A stretch of DNA of 64,000 nt from Pollenia angustigena (Eukaryota; Arthropoda; Insecta; Diptera; Polleniidae). Location: assembly GCA_930367215.1 (NCBI GenBank), contig OV884059.1:245953803-246017802 (forward strand), read 5' to 3'. Below the pieces are notes generated by a model that was given only the letters and a program-made list of their open reading frames with translations, did not search any database and was not told the DNA's origin. Shown here piece after piece: positions 1 to 9,106 of the stretch; the first letter of the stretch is position 1; every line of letters begins with the position of its first letter. Both the position numbers and the translations under genes were made by a program.

Positions 1-604
1 TGTCAAAAAATTAACTACATATTCCGTAAATACAAATAAATATGCAGTTATTTTATAAAATTTTACTGTCAAAAATTCAACACCATATTCAGTAAAAATA
101 ATTAAATATTCAGTTATTTTATATAATTATACTACCAAAAATTAATTTTTACTTATTTATAAAAAATGAATTGCTTGTTTTTGTAAGCAATACCCATTTT
201 CTATTTGTTAATATAATTTAGTTAAATACATCAAATTTTAAAAGTAAAATAATTGCGAAGCCATATCGGTCATGCTGCTGGTGTCTTATAATTGAGAGTT
301 CTTCTGTAAACAACGTGGTCAGTACAACAAAAGTAAAACAAACTTGTGTATCAGGGTAAGTAAATAATAATATTCTCCCTCTCTCGCTTATAAGAAAAAC
401 AAGCGGACAGGTGTCTGTCTGGTATTTTTTAGAAATTCGGCTCTTTTGTGGAGTAAACGAAAATTTAATGAAATAACTGAATATTTTATTGTTTTTACTG
501 AATATGGGGTCAATTTTTTGACAGTAAAATTTAAAAAAATAACTGAATATTTATTTGATATTACGGAATATGGTGTTGAATTTTTGACAGTAAAAATTAA
601 ATGA
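1..604. repeat. Foldback-like element with tandem-repeat arms (left edge cut by window)
   Basis: The left arm (1-140) holds two tandem copies, about 66 bp each, of a unit beginning tgtcaaaaattcaacacc. The right arm (about 466-604) holds two inverted copies of the same unit, ending at ttgacagtaaaaatt. Both arms contain the core aaataactgaatattt or its complement. The roughly 325 bp between them show no coding potential. Inverted arms built of tandem units are typical of foldback elements. The true left end lies outside the window, so target duplication cannot be tested. Confidence 0.6.
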
Positions 605-704
605 ACTTTTTGTTAAAAATAAATGAAAAATAAGTAGACCGGTTTTTAATTGAAGTTTCATTTATTTTATATTACAATTTCAGTTAATTTTACGTACAGA
701 ATAT

Positions 705-917
705 TGTGAGTGTACCATCTAAAATAACGTGCGTATATACAAACGTCTCATACATTCAATAAAGTGATAAAAACAACGGACTGTTGCCTTATAAAAAAAT
801 AATTCAAGTTTTCCTGCACAAGTACAAACCATTCAGTCGATAGTAATATCGATATATCGATAGTGAAATCTGAACTATCGATAAATATCGATAGTAGAAA
901 ATATCGATAGTATCCCA
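705..917 (+). repeat. Dispersed repeat with CGATA cluster (copy 1)
   Basis: This stretch is repeated in direct orientation at 33577-33765. Shared strings include catctaaaataacgtgcgta and cgatatatcgatagtgaaat. Its right half (839-917) has several tatcgata palindromes. In flies such sites can bind DREF or BEAF-32, but here they sit inside a repeat. Confidence 0.6.
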
Positions 918-1338
918 GCCCGTTGCCGGAGACTGCCGGAAAAATGCAAAAAATACTAACGAATTTATCAATTTCTTTGGCTTAAATCTAGTTTACCAAC
1001 GCAGCTCCAAATAAATAAAAAAGAAAGGGAATAGGTGTTTGTTATACCGTAGAGAAGAATCCTTGCCGAATACATTAAGCCCAGCAAAACTCTATGGGTT
1101 TAATGTATTCATTAACATTAAGTACACAATTTTTAAGGGATTCGTGCAAGAAAAACCTGGCTTAAGTCCAGTTTACCAACGCAGCTCAAAATAAAAATAA
1201 AAAGTACATAGGGTTATAGAAAATTGAAAAATAAGAAGAAAAAATTTAATGACAAAATTCTCGGAAACGCATAGTTTCCGAGTTATGGATCTCTGAAGTT
1301 TTTATATAAATTTGCGATTTCCCACTACATTTTTTAAC
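918..1338. repeat. Fragment of an outer nested repeat, left half
   Basis: No gene is visible. Two copies of a string containing gtttaccaacgcagct occur at about 983-1016 and 1161-1196, and its complement recurs at about 11075-11104. The palindrome cggaaacgcatagtttccg at about 1262-1280, together with the following 60 bp, recurs inverted at about 10940-11020. The MITE at 1347-10539 therefore appears to sit between inverted halves of an older element. Confidence 0.5.
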
Positions 1339-2523
1339 GTATATAGTAGGGTATTTATTTAATCGACCTTTTGCTTTAATCGGTTAATCGCTCGATTAAT
1401 TAACCGAGGTTTTGGTTTAATCGGTTAATAATCGGTTAATTTTGTTTTTGATCGGTTAACCGATTAATAAAGTTTTTTTATAAATTAAGTAATTTCAATA
1501 TATAAAAATGCCTTAATTGTTTATTGTTTATAACAATTCTTGAACCAAAACGAGCAAACAATTGTTTAAAATAAATAGTGTTGTGCTTCAAACAAAATAA
1601 AAATGTTAATGCTGTGTTCATTGTTTCGTAATAACTGTACAGTAGAAATCTAAATTATAAGCGGTAGCCCACAACAGTCATATCGTTGGCTTAATACATA
1701 TGCAAACTTGCTAATTCAATTTCAGCGCATTTTTCAGGAGAGACAAAAAACTTTTTTTATTTCATATGTACAGCTTAAGAGAAAACCCAAAAATATAGTT
1801 GATTTAACACACTGCAAGACTAAAATTGAAGAAAAACTTCATGCTGGTCGATGAGGAGTATCTTTCTCTACCACACGGTCTCAAAATCTCAATTTACATA
1901 AAAAGTGGATTTAGCCGGTTGGCATATTAAGCCGACGATATATATTTCTTGTAATTATTTTAAGACATAAGACTTTATGACTACCTTGTGAATCATTTGG
2001 TCGAGTTATTTATAAAAAAATAAACTGAGATAATTTTTAGTTATTTCAATAGTTAAAGGAGATCTTATAAAATAATCTTTTAGAAAAGTAATTTGGTTTA
2101 AATTTTTAGGATAAAAGCGATTCTTTTCATTAGTTTTGACAAAACTTGACTTGGAAAAAATTCTTTCACTTATTATAGATGAATATCTAATTTCTCAGTC
2201 CTTTTCCATGATTTCTCTTAACCTTTAAAATACTCCATTATGCCATTGGAGTTTTTTTAAATTTTAACACTTCTAATTGTTTCGGTTAATTCTGCTTAAA
2301 GACTGATATGGAAAGATATGAAAAGAAACAAGTAACTAAACACATACATATAAAAAGTACGTGAAACAAAAAAAAGGTGTTGGCAATCAAACATTTAACC
2401 CATTTTTCGCCACATTCCTGTTGATCGATGTTGAAGATAAAAAATCATTGTAATTTTAGTCGCCGGTCGGCGGAAAATGGGTTAAAATGAAGATCACTTT
2501 TTCAAACACATACATTTTGTATA

Positions 2524-2840
2524 AATTAAAACAAGACGAGTTTAAATTAATTTTTAAAAAAGCGTGTTGCTTCTGCAACACGTTTGTTTGTCTTTATTTA
2601 ATTAATTGAAATGCAAAGAAATAAAGTAAAAGCTTAGATTATATTCTAAAAATGTTGTCGCTGCTGCCGTTGTGCATTCGTCGTCCGCATGTGCTGTAAG
2701 TTGACACTTTTGTTTACCTCATTTCCAATTTCACAATTGTTTGGTTCCCACATTCAAACTCCAGACGCGTTGTCAGCATTTATGACTGATGGAATGTGGG
2801 AACTTTATTTTTAGTATTTTTAACTTATTATTTGTTAACT
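2524..2840 (-). repeat. 3' LTR of the provirus
   Basis: Matches 10019-10335 base for base as far as I can read. In the element's sense the U3 part carries an inverted pair of TGTGGGAAC motifs (2744-2755 and 2792-2803). Downstream come an AATAAA-type signal and a perfect 8-bp hairpin, cgtgttgcttctgcaacacg, at about 2563-2582 near the other end. Confidence 0.95.
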
Positions 2841-2853
2841 CCTCCCCCTTTAA
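2841..2853 (-). other. Polypurine tract of the provirus
   Basis: On the minus strand this reads TTTAAAGGGGGAGG and abuts the first base of the 3' LTR (AGTTAAC). This is the expected plus-strand primer for reverse transcription. Confidence 0.85.
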
Positions 2854-2880
2854 ATTCATACGTCCTCGTATGAAGGATTG

Positions 2881-4362
2881 TTAGAAAAAGGGTAAGCTAT
2901 GAATTCTTTTAGCCTTAGCGGGAGTGACTTTAGGATTACTTGAGGTTTGTTCCACACTAAGATCTTCTGTCCGATCTCGTTCATCGTTTGACGTGGCGAG
3001 ATTTTCATCCTTTTCACGACAGTTTCTTATACAAATTTTGGATAGGATAACAAAACCCATTGATATAGTTGCTACCGTTAGAATGATGTTGAAATAAAAA
3101 TTTAGGTTGCTGTTGGTTTTTAACTCCTGAATTACTTTTGAATTGTTAAAGTTTACAGCCTTCATCATCTCGAGTGAAAGTGTTTCCACTTCTGCTTCTG
3201 CCAAATTTGGTTGAACTAGTGCTGGAAGAGGTTTTGACCCTGTAAATTGTTCTGTTCTATAAATTTTCCCATCTATTTTAATTGAAGAGTTGAGGTGGTG
3301 AATGATAAAAGTACCGTTCAGATGCATTGATGATCCGTCAACTTCAATTTCCCCCGTGAACTGGTTCAGAAATAAGATGTCATCTTTTAATTCTTCAACG
3401 GTCGGAATATGGTAGTTGTTTGTAGTTGCACATGTTGATGGCTGACTCATTAAAAGTTTTGGAATGCATGCAGTGACAGTAATATTTCTTATTTCACTTA
3501 ATCTACAAATACTTAAGCTATTATAAGTTTGACAATCCTTATTTAGGCCAAAAATATCATTGCCACATTTTATTATTTTTTCGAAATCAAATTTTTTAAT
3601 TGAATTTTTAAATTTAACAGGCTTTATCAATAATTTTTTACAATTTTCTTTTAAAGTAGTTGGAATACTAATAATATAGATTAGGTTTTTGTTATCAACT
3701 GCCACTTTTATACTTGCAAAAGTGAGCAGCTCATCAGTGCTAGAAAAAGGAATATTATTTTTTTCGAAAACATCCTGCAAAGTTTCTATCTCTATGTTGG
3801 AGAAAATAAACGAATTAACAATGTTAGCTTTTGCCCAGTAAATAGCAAATTCTATATTTGATATTTCTTCTTTAATTATTTCAAGCTTGTATTTAAATTC
3901 GATTATTCTCTCCCTTTGATCTTCAGATTTAATGACCTTTAAAATATTATTTGTAACATTTGCAATATTGTTCAATCTGTCAATAGAAAGTTGATTAATT
4001 ATCACTTGGTTATTGCTATTGGACAAAACGTTATTAATTTTCTCTTGGATTATTTCAAAGTCATGCCGATCTGGCGTTCCAGATAGCCATTTCCACGCCG
4101 ATCCAAGAAAATCTAAAGAACGTCTCTTCCTTAGGTTTGGCTTTAGTCGGGAGATGTAGGATTTGATTTGGATAATGGAGTGATTTAGGTAAGGAAAAAG
4201 AGGATAGTTTGAGGTATTTCCGAGTAAGAGTGCGTTTTCCAATTTGCCTACGATGTCTTCATAATTTTGCAAATCTATCACGTGAACCAGCTTAAATGAT
4301 CCAGCCTGAACTTTAGCCGATCCTATGTTAATCGCAACCATTTTAGAATTGGAATAATCCAT
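2881..4362 (-). CDS. env: Errantivirus envelope (baculovirus F-like fusion protein)
   Basis: The frame of 493 codons from the first ATG encodes an envelope glycoprotein that would mediate membrane fusion at the insect cell surface. Visible features are a furin-type site RKRR at residues 78-81, followed directly by a hydrophobic fusion-peptide-like stretch (about 82-95). Several N-X-S/T sites, a cysteine-rich middle and a single membrane span at about 421-443 before a short charged tail follow. No signal peptide follows this ATG. The open frame continues upstream through hydrophobic codons to a strong 3' splice site (exon start 4405), 23 bases beyond the pol stop. Env is therefore probably made from a spliced subgenomic RNA whose initiator lies in an upstream exon that I could not locate. 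The frame is intact. Confidence 0.9.
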   Translation of the reverse strand: MDYSNSKMVAINIGSAKVQAGSFKLVHVIDLQNYEDIVGKLENALLLGNTSNYPLFPYLNHSIIQIKSYISRLKPNLRKRRSLDFLGSAWKWLSGTPDRHDFEIIQEKINNVLSNSNNQVIINQLSIDRLNNIANVTNNILKVIKSEDQRERIIEFKYKLEIIKEEISNIEFAIYWAKANIVNSFIFSNIEIETLQDVFEKNNIPFSSTDELLTFASIKVAVDNKNLIYIISIPTTLKENCKKLLIKPVKFKNSIKKFDFEKIIKCGNDIFGLNKDCQTYNSLSICRLSEIRNITVTACIPKLLMSQPSTCATTNNYHIPTVEELKDDILFLNQFTGEIEVDGSSMHLNGTFIIHHLNSSIKIDGKIYRTEQFTGSKPLPALVQPNLAEAEVETLSLEMMKAVNFNNSKVIQELKTNSNLNFYFNIILTVATISMGFVILSKICIRNCREKDENLATSNDERDRTEDLSVEQTSSNPKVTPAKAKRIHSLPFF

Positions 4363-4404
4363 TATCTGAATGTCGGCTACGCATAGTCGTGTGAACAGTA
4401 AAAA

Positions 4405-4415
4405 CCTGTAAAATT
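4405..4415 (-). promoter_or_regulatory. 3' splice acceptor for env mRNA
   Basis: On the minus strand the sequence reads TTTTACAG then G. The exon would begin at 4405, after the pol stop codon at 4428-4430. Codons between here and the env ATG stay in the env frame and are hydrophobic, as expected for a signal peptide. Gypsy-type env genes are known to be expressed from spliced RNA. Confidence 0.65.
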
Positions 4416-4427
4416 CGAAAAAGGGAA

Positions 4428-7400
4428 TTAATTCCTAATATGTTTCTTATGAACAATTCTTCCGCTTTCCGTTACAACGGTAGAATTCCTATTTTCTTTC
4501 ACTACTTCTTCTTTATATTTTTCGGTTAATTTAGTACCGAGGCGTTTATTTATCCTAACAAAGATTGTCTGTCCTGGAATATAATCTTTCGCTTTTGTTT
4601 TTTCCCTATTATGATAATTTAAATCCTTTTCCTGTTTCTTTTGCAGTCTTTCAATGTTGGTCTGTCGAGTACGCTCATAATGTCCTGGTGAAAAGTCTAT
4701 GGTTCGCCCAAAAAACATGTCAACGGGTTTTCTTCCAATCGTGGAATGCACTGAATGATTGTATTCATTAACAGCTCTTTCGAGAAGTTCCTCAAAATTC
4801 CTGCAAATTGCTTCATCCTTTAAGCACCTCAAGAGCTCTGCAAGTGTTGAGTGAAAGCGCTCGACTTGGCCGTTTGCTTCACTTCTATACGGAGGTGTCG
4901 TAAAAACTTCTATTCCCAATTCGTCCTTCATCATGAACATAAGGGAAGCAGAGTTAAGGGATTTTTCATTATCAATTACAATAGTTTTCGGAACACCAAA
5001 ATAAAAAATTAGTTCTCTTAGAGGCTTCCGGACATCCTCAATTGATTTTCCGTTAAGGATTCTTGCTTGAGCGAATTTTGAAAATTTATCTAAACAGGTC
5101 ATGATTAATTTTTTATCCGTAGAAAAAATTTCAATATGAATAATCTGTCCGGTATAAGTTGGAATTGGTGTTTGGTTTAGCTGAGGTGTCGCTGGGTGGC
5201 GCTCATATTTATTATTTTTGCAAATGCTGCATAACTTTACTACTCTCTTAATATTGGCAAGCATTCCTGGGAAATAATATTTTTCCAATATGTGGCTTTT
5301 ATTTTCAAGTGCATTACGGTGGGCGCGTTTATGGGTGTCAATAATTATATTTTCTTGGTCAGATTCAGAGGTCACGTCGTGTACAACAAGTTGTGAGAAG
5401 CGCGTTTTATAATTTGAAAAGTGATCGGGGTACACTTCCTGTATTTTTCCCATAATGGGTTCAGGTGCTTTAATGCAGTTAATGACAGAGGGATTAAGAT
5501 ACCTCTTTAGTATGGTGACCAAATTTCCTGGGCCATAATCCCTTTCTATGATTGTGTGTCTATGATAACCTGGAAATATTATCTGAAACTGGTAAGAAGG
5601 AACGTCGTCCAAAGAAAGGAACAATTGATTTCTAAATACGTTTATTGGAACTTCTACACTAGGTATTAAATTTTCTGCTGAACTTTCAGCACTGTGAACA
5701 GTTCCAGTTAAAGTATTAACATTTGTTGTAGAAGGACGAGGTATTAGATTTTCTGCTGAACTTCCAGCACTGTGAACAATTCCAGGTAAAGTTTTAACAT
5801 TTGTTGTAGAAGGACGAGAAAGTGCGTCGGCAACTACATTGGTTTTTCCAGGCTTATATCGGATTTCATGATTGTATTCCTCCAAGATTGCTTTCCACCT
5901 TTTCATTTTTGCATTACTATTCTTATTGCTGAGTGCATAGGTTAGAGGCTGATGATCCGTAAAGATCACCACTTTTGCAATGCCATATAAGTAGTTTCTG
6001 AGGTTCTGCAGAGCCCAAACTATGGCCAGCATTTCCCTTTCATTTGTAGCATAGTTTTCCTCTTCCTTTGATAGAGTCCTGGAAATAAAGGTTATGGGTC
6101 GATCTTCCTGACTCAATACCGCTCCGATAGCAATATTCGATGCATCGGTTGTAAGGTGGAATTCCTTTTCAAAATTAGGGTAAGACAATATAACTTCTTG
6201 TGACATAAGAGCATTTTTGAGCTTGTCAATGGCTTCCTTCTCTAAGTCTCCCACTGATATTTTTATTCTACTTGATTCAGTTCTAGAGACTCTGCCATGT
6301 GACCCTCTCAACATTTGTGTAAGTGGTTTTGCCAAGTCAGCAAATCCTTTGATAAATCGGCGATAATAGCTAAAAAGACCAAGCAGAGAACGTAAATCCT
6401 TAAGTGTGCCGGGATATGGAAATTTAGTTATGGCTTCAACTTTAGTTGGATTAGGCTTTAAACCATTTTCAGACACCACAAAACCCAAGAATTCTACTTC
6501 GTTCTTGAAAAATTCGCATTTATTTAACTGAACCTTCATGTGGGCGGCGTTCAATGTTCTAAATATTTCATCTAAGTTCTGCACGTGAGATTTTTCGTCC
6601 TTACTGAAAATAATGATATCGTCTATGTAGACGAAACAAATTTTCCCTATGAAATTGTGAAGAATATCATCAAGAGCTCTCTGGAAGATGGCGGGCGCAT
6701 TTTTCAGCCCGAATGGGAGTCTTGTAAACTCATACTTTCCATTGTTAATGGAAAATGCCGTTTTTTCGATATCTGACTCTTTGAGCGGGATTTGATGAAA
6801 CCCGCTTTTAAGATCGATTACTGTGAAGAACTTGTTTCCTCCCAAACGCCCTAAGACTTCGCTTATTTCTGGGATTGGATATTTGTCAGCGATAGTGATT
6901 TCATTCAGTTTCCTGAAATCTACCACTACTCTGTATTTTTTCTCACCTGATGCGTCCTGTTCTTTGGGTACCACCCAAATAGGAGAATTGTAAGGAGATC
7001 GGGATGGTCTTATGATCCCATCGTTCAGCAATTTTTGAATCTCTTTATCTACCACATCCTTTAACGACAAGGGGTAAGGGTAAGTTCTGGTGTAGGTAGG
7101 TTTATCTGTAGTTGTTCTTATCTCTCCTACAACACGTGTAGTGTAAGTTAATCTATCATCGGGGTCTGCAAAAAGGGTCTTATGTCTATTTATTACATTA
7201 ATTAATGAGTCTGATTGAAAATCTGAAAGATGCCCCAGTCTAATGTTTAGATTATTAACGTCATTGGAACAATATTGGTAAATTGGTATTTTAATATTCC
7301 CTTCAACGGTGAAGAAGCCTTTTGACGTATAAATTACAGCAGAAAGATCTTTTAAAGTGTCATTTCCTAGGATTGCATCAAAAGTTCGTAATCCCGGAAG

Positions 7401-7598
7401 AAGGAAGAACTTGATTGGTTTGTTTAAAGGACCAAATAGATTAAATAGTGTATGTTGGGTAATTTCGACGTCTCCGGATATTGATTTTGCGAAGAAATTG
7501 TCTGTATTTTGAAGAGGATTTTTTATTAAGCCAGATTTTATATAATTTTTGTTACTACCAGTGTCTAAAAGAAATTTAAGTATTTGCCCGTTCCTCAA
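4428..7598 (-). CDS. pol: Pol polyprotein: protease, reverse transcriptase, RNase H, integrase
   Basis: The frame is 1056 codons, numbered here from a TTG at 7598 that is unlikely to be a real start. It is open further upstream and overlaps the gag end in the -1 frame. The protease DTGS is at residues 12-15. Reverse transcriptase has the catalytic YIDD at 324-327, and the RNase H begins near D485 (TTDAS). A 26-residue tandem duplication (bases 5661-5816) links RNase H to integrase. Integrase shows an HHCC zinc finger (H-x3-H, C-x2-C) near 760-790, then a D876...E913 pair. The position expected to hold the first catalytic Asp reads HIEIF, Glu 823 (GAA at 5130-5132). No stops or frameshifts are present. 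If the change is real this copy may be unable to integrate despite looking intact. Confidence 0.95.
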   Translation of the reverse strand: MRNGQILKFLLDTGSNKNYIKSGLIKNPLQNTDNFFAKSISGDVEITQHTLFNLFGPLNKPIKFFLLPGLRTFDAILGNDTLKDLSAVIYTSKGFFTVEGNIKIPIYQYCSNDVNNLNIRLGHLSDFQSDSLINVINRHKTLFADPDDRLTYTTRVVGEIRTTTDKPTYTRTYPYPLSLKDVVDKEIQKLLNDGIIRPSRSPYNSPIWVVPKEQDASGEKKYRVVVDFRKLNEITIADKYPIPEISEVLGRLGGNKFFTVIDLKSGFHQIPLKESDIEKTAFSINNGKYEFTRLPFGLKNAPAIFQRALDDILHNFIGKICFVYIDDIIIFSKDEKSHVQNLDEIFRTLNAAHMKVQLNKCEFFKNEVEFLGFVVSENGLKPNPTKVEAITKFPYPGTLKDLRSLLGLFSYYRRFIKGFADLAKPLTQMLRGSHGRVSRTESSRIKISVGDLEKEAIDKLKNALMSQEVILSYPNFEKEFHLTTDASNIAIGAVLSQEDRPITFISRTLSKEEENYATNEREMLAIVWALQNLRNYLYGIAKVVIFTDHQPLTYALSNKNSNAKMKRWKAILEEYNHEIRYKPGKTNVVADALSRPSTTNVKTLPGIVHSAGSSAENLIPRPSTTNVNTLTGTVHSAESSAENLIPSVEVPINVFRNQLFLSLDDVPSYQFQIIFPGYHRHTIIERDYGPGNLVTILKRYLNPSVINCIKAPEPIMGKIQEVYPDHFSNYKTRFSQLVVHDVTSESDQENIIIDTHKRAHRNALENKSHILEKYYFPGMLANIKRVVKLCSICKNNKYERHPATPQLNQTPIPTYTGQIIHIEIFSTDKKLIMTCLDKFSKFAQARILNGKSIEDVRKPLRELIFYFGVPKTIVIDNEKSLNSASLMFMMKDELGIEVFTTPPYRSEANGQVERFHSTLAELLRCLKDEAICRNFEELLERAVNEYNHSVHSTIGRKPVDMFFGRTIDFSPGHYERTRQTNIERLQKKQEKDLNYHNREKTKAKDYIPGQTIFVRINKRLGTKLTEKYKEEVVKENRNSTVVTESGRIVHKKHIRN
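5661..5816 (-). repeat. 78-bp tandem duplication inside pol
   Basis: Two consecutive 78-bp units (5661-5738 and 5739-5816) differ at only a few bases. They keep the frame and encode two copies of a 26-residue linker starting RPSTTNV. The position is the flexible junction between RNase H and integrase. Confidence 0.9.
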
Positions 7599-7630
7599 AT
7601 TTACCTTAAAGTAAGGTAAGGAGGAACTGT

Positions 7631-9106
7631 TTAACCAAAAAAATTTAGGTCTGCATTTAAATCATCTATGGAATATTGTCCACATGCATTTTCCGTTTCG
7701 TCACCTTTGTCATCAAAGCGAGAGGACAAATCCTCCACATTTTCATACCTGGATACCTCATCGTAAGTTGCATATTCCGAGTATCCATTTGCTGTATCAT
7801 CACATTGTGAAGCTTCGTGCGCTGGTTCATCCTGGGCTCCCCTGCCTCCGGTTTCTAAGTGAAAATTCCTCTGAACCTTGTTTGCAGGACCTTGGAAGGA
7901 TCCATGTGGCCTTTTGTAAGTCAAGTTAAATGGCATTCTATTCGCATAATTTACCTGTCCAGTTTGTATGGACCTATCAACTTCCATTGGTACAGGTCCT
8001 TGGACCTGTGAACTGTTTTGTGCATATGGGTTATTAAAATTTCGTTCCTGTGTTTGAGTTGGGGAATATGGGTTATTAAAATTTCGTTCCTGTGTTTGAG
8101 TTGGGAATGGTCGGCTCGGAAACTGATTCGGGGTATTTCTGTTCATTTGGAAGTTTGGACGAAAATTGGGGTTGTATGAAGGATTAAAATTTGAAAAGGG
8201 AGCACTTCTAGGAGGAGGAAGTGGCCTTGCTCGTGCCATGCTTCCTACGTGTGCAAGTTCAGGGTAGAACTTTTTAGGAGGACTTAATACCGCTCTTTCG
8301 TTATTACCAGGGAATCGAGCATGAGCATGATTCATGCGGAAGGACATGTTGTCCAATTTAAGGCAAATATGTAAAGCTTGTGGAAGCGAAGTTGGCTCTC
8401 TCACGCTCAATAATCGTGGAAGATCTCCATTGAGGCCCCTAACAAACGTATCCAGGGCCTTGTCTCTATAGGTATTGGTGAGTGCTCGCAAACTGGACTC
8501 ATCCAAGTCTAAACAGGCTACTTTATCCAGCAGGATAGACAAATGTTGGTAAACAATATGATAAAATTCGGTGATGCTTCTACCCCTCTGACATAGAACC
8601 GTCATCTGGTACTCTAAAGTACCGATGTCTCTCCTATCAGAATAATGGAGCATTAGGCATTTCTTAATTCTTCCCCAGTCGAGGGGTGTCCTGTAGGACT
8701 CTAAGGCGGTATCCGCTTCACCTATAATTTTAGTGCGGATAGTATGCAGGATTGCATAGTATCTTCCCGTACCAATTAAAGGAGCGTATAACTCCAGTAC
8801 CCTATCTACTGATTTCCGCCAAGAATTGAACTCTCCGGGTTTCCCCGAAAATTCTCTTAAGGACTTGGCAAGATCCGGTACCTTGTCAAGTTCGTCCAAT
8901 CTGTTCGTTAGCGTTCCTATTGGTACATCGTGGCCCTCATCCGGTACACTCTCAGCAGAAGCTCTGAGCACTTCGTCTACTACTTCCCTAATCTGTGATC
9001 TTTGAACTTCTGTAAGTCCTGTCGTATTTCTTGAACCTGCACTACTATTTATTGTAAGTGACTGTTGCAGTCTTGAAGTTAGTTGTTCTACTGTTTCGTC
9101 TGGCAT
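7631..9106 (-). CDS. gag: Gag structural polyprotein
   Basis: The 491-residue frame starts at an ATG and ends ...LNFFG at a TAA. The N-terminal half is helical and capsid-like. The C-terminal part (about 285-400) is rich in Asn, Pro, Arg and Gln and contains a 14-residue repeat, NFNNPYSPTQTQER, in two tandem copies (bases 8024-8107). No CCHC zinc knuckle is visible, as in other gypsy-group Gags. The last codons include A AAT TTT TTT, a slippery run that would allow a -1 shift into pol. The product would assemble the particle and package the RNA. Confidence 0.9.
   Translation of the reverse strand: MPDETVEQLTSRLQQSLTINSSAGSRNTTGLTEVQRSQIREVVDEVLRASAESVPDEGHDVPIGTLTNRLDELDKVPDLAKSLREFSGKPGEFNSWRKSVDRVLELYAPLIGTGRYYAILHTIRTKIIGEADTALESYRTPLDWGRIKKCLMLHYSDRRDIGTLEYQMTVLCQRGRSITEFYHIVYQHLSILLDKVACLDLDESSLRALTNTYRDKALDTFVRGLNGDLPRLLSVREPTSLPQALHICLKLDNMSFRMNHAHARFPGNNERAVLSPPKKFYPELAHVGSMARARPLPPPRSAPFSNFNPSYNPNFRPNFQMNRNTPNQFPSRPFPTQTQERNFNNPYSPTQTQERNFNNPYAQNSSQVQGPVPMEVDRSIQTGQVNYANRMPFNLTYKRPHGSFQGPANKVQRNFHLETGGRGAQDEPAHEASQCDDTANGYSEYATYDEVSRYENVEDLSSRFDDKGDETENACGQYSIDDLNADLNFFG
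7634..7645 (-). promoter_or_regulatory. Probable -1 ribosomal frameshift site, gag to pol
   Basis: On the minus strand the gag frame reads CTA AAT TTT TTT GGT TAA. The heptamer A_AAT_TTT and the following T run fit the X_XXY_YYZ rule. A -1 shift here enters the pol frame, which is open from this point to the protease. I did not identify a downstream pseudoknot. Confidence 0.6.
8024..8107 (-). repeat. 42-bp tandem duplication inside gag
   Basis: Two 42-bp units (8024-8065 and 8066-8107) are nearly identical and in frame. They add 14 residues to the low-complexity C-terminal region of Gag. Confidence 0.85.

Noticed and set aside
839..917. Possible host promoter (DRE sites)
   Set aside because: The cluster is part of a dispersed repeat and no gene start lies nearby.
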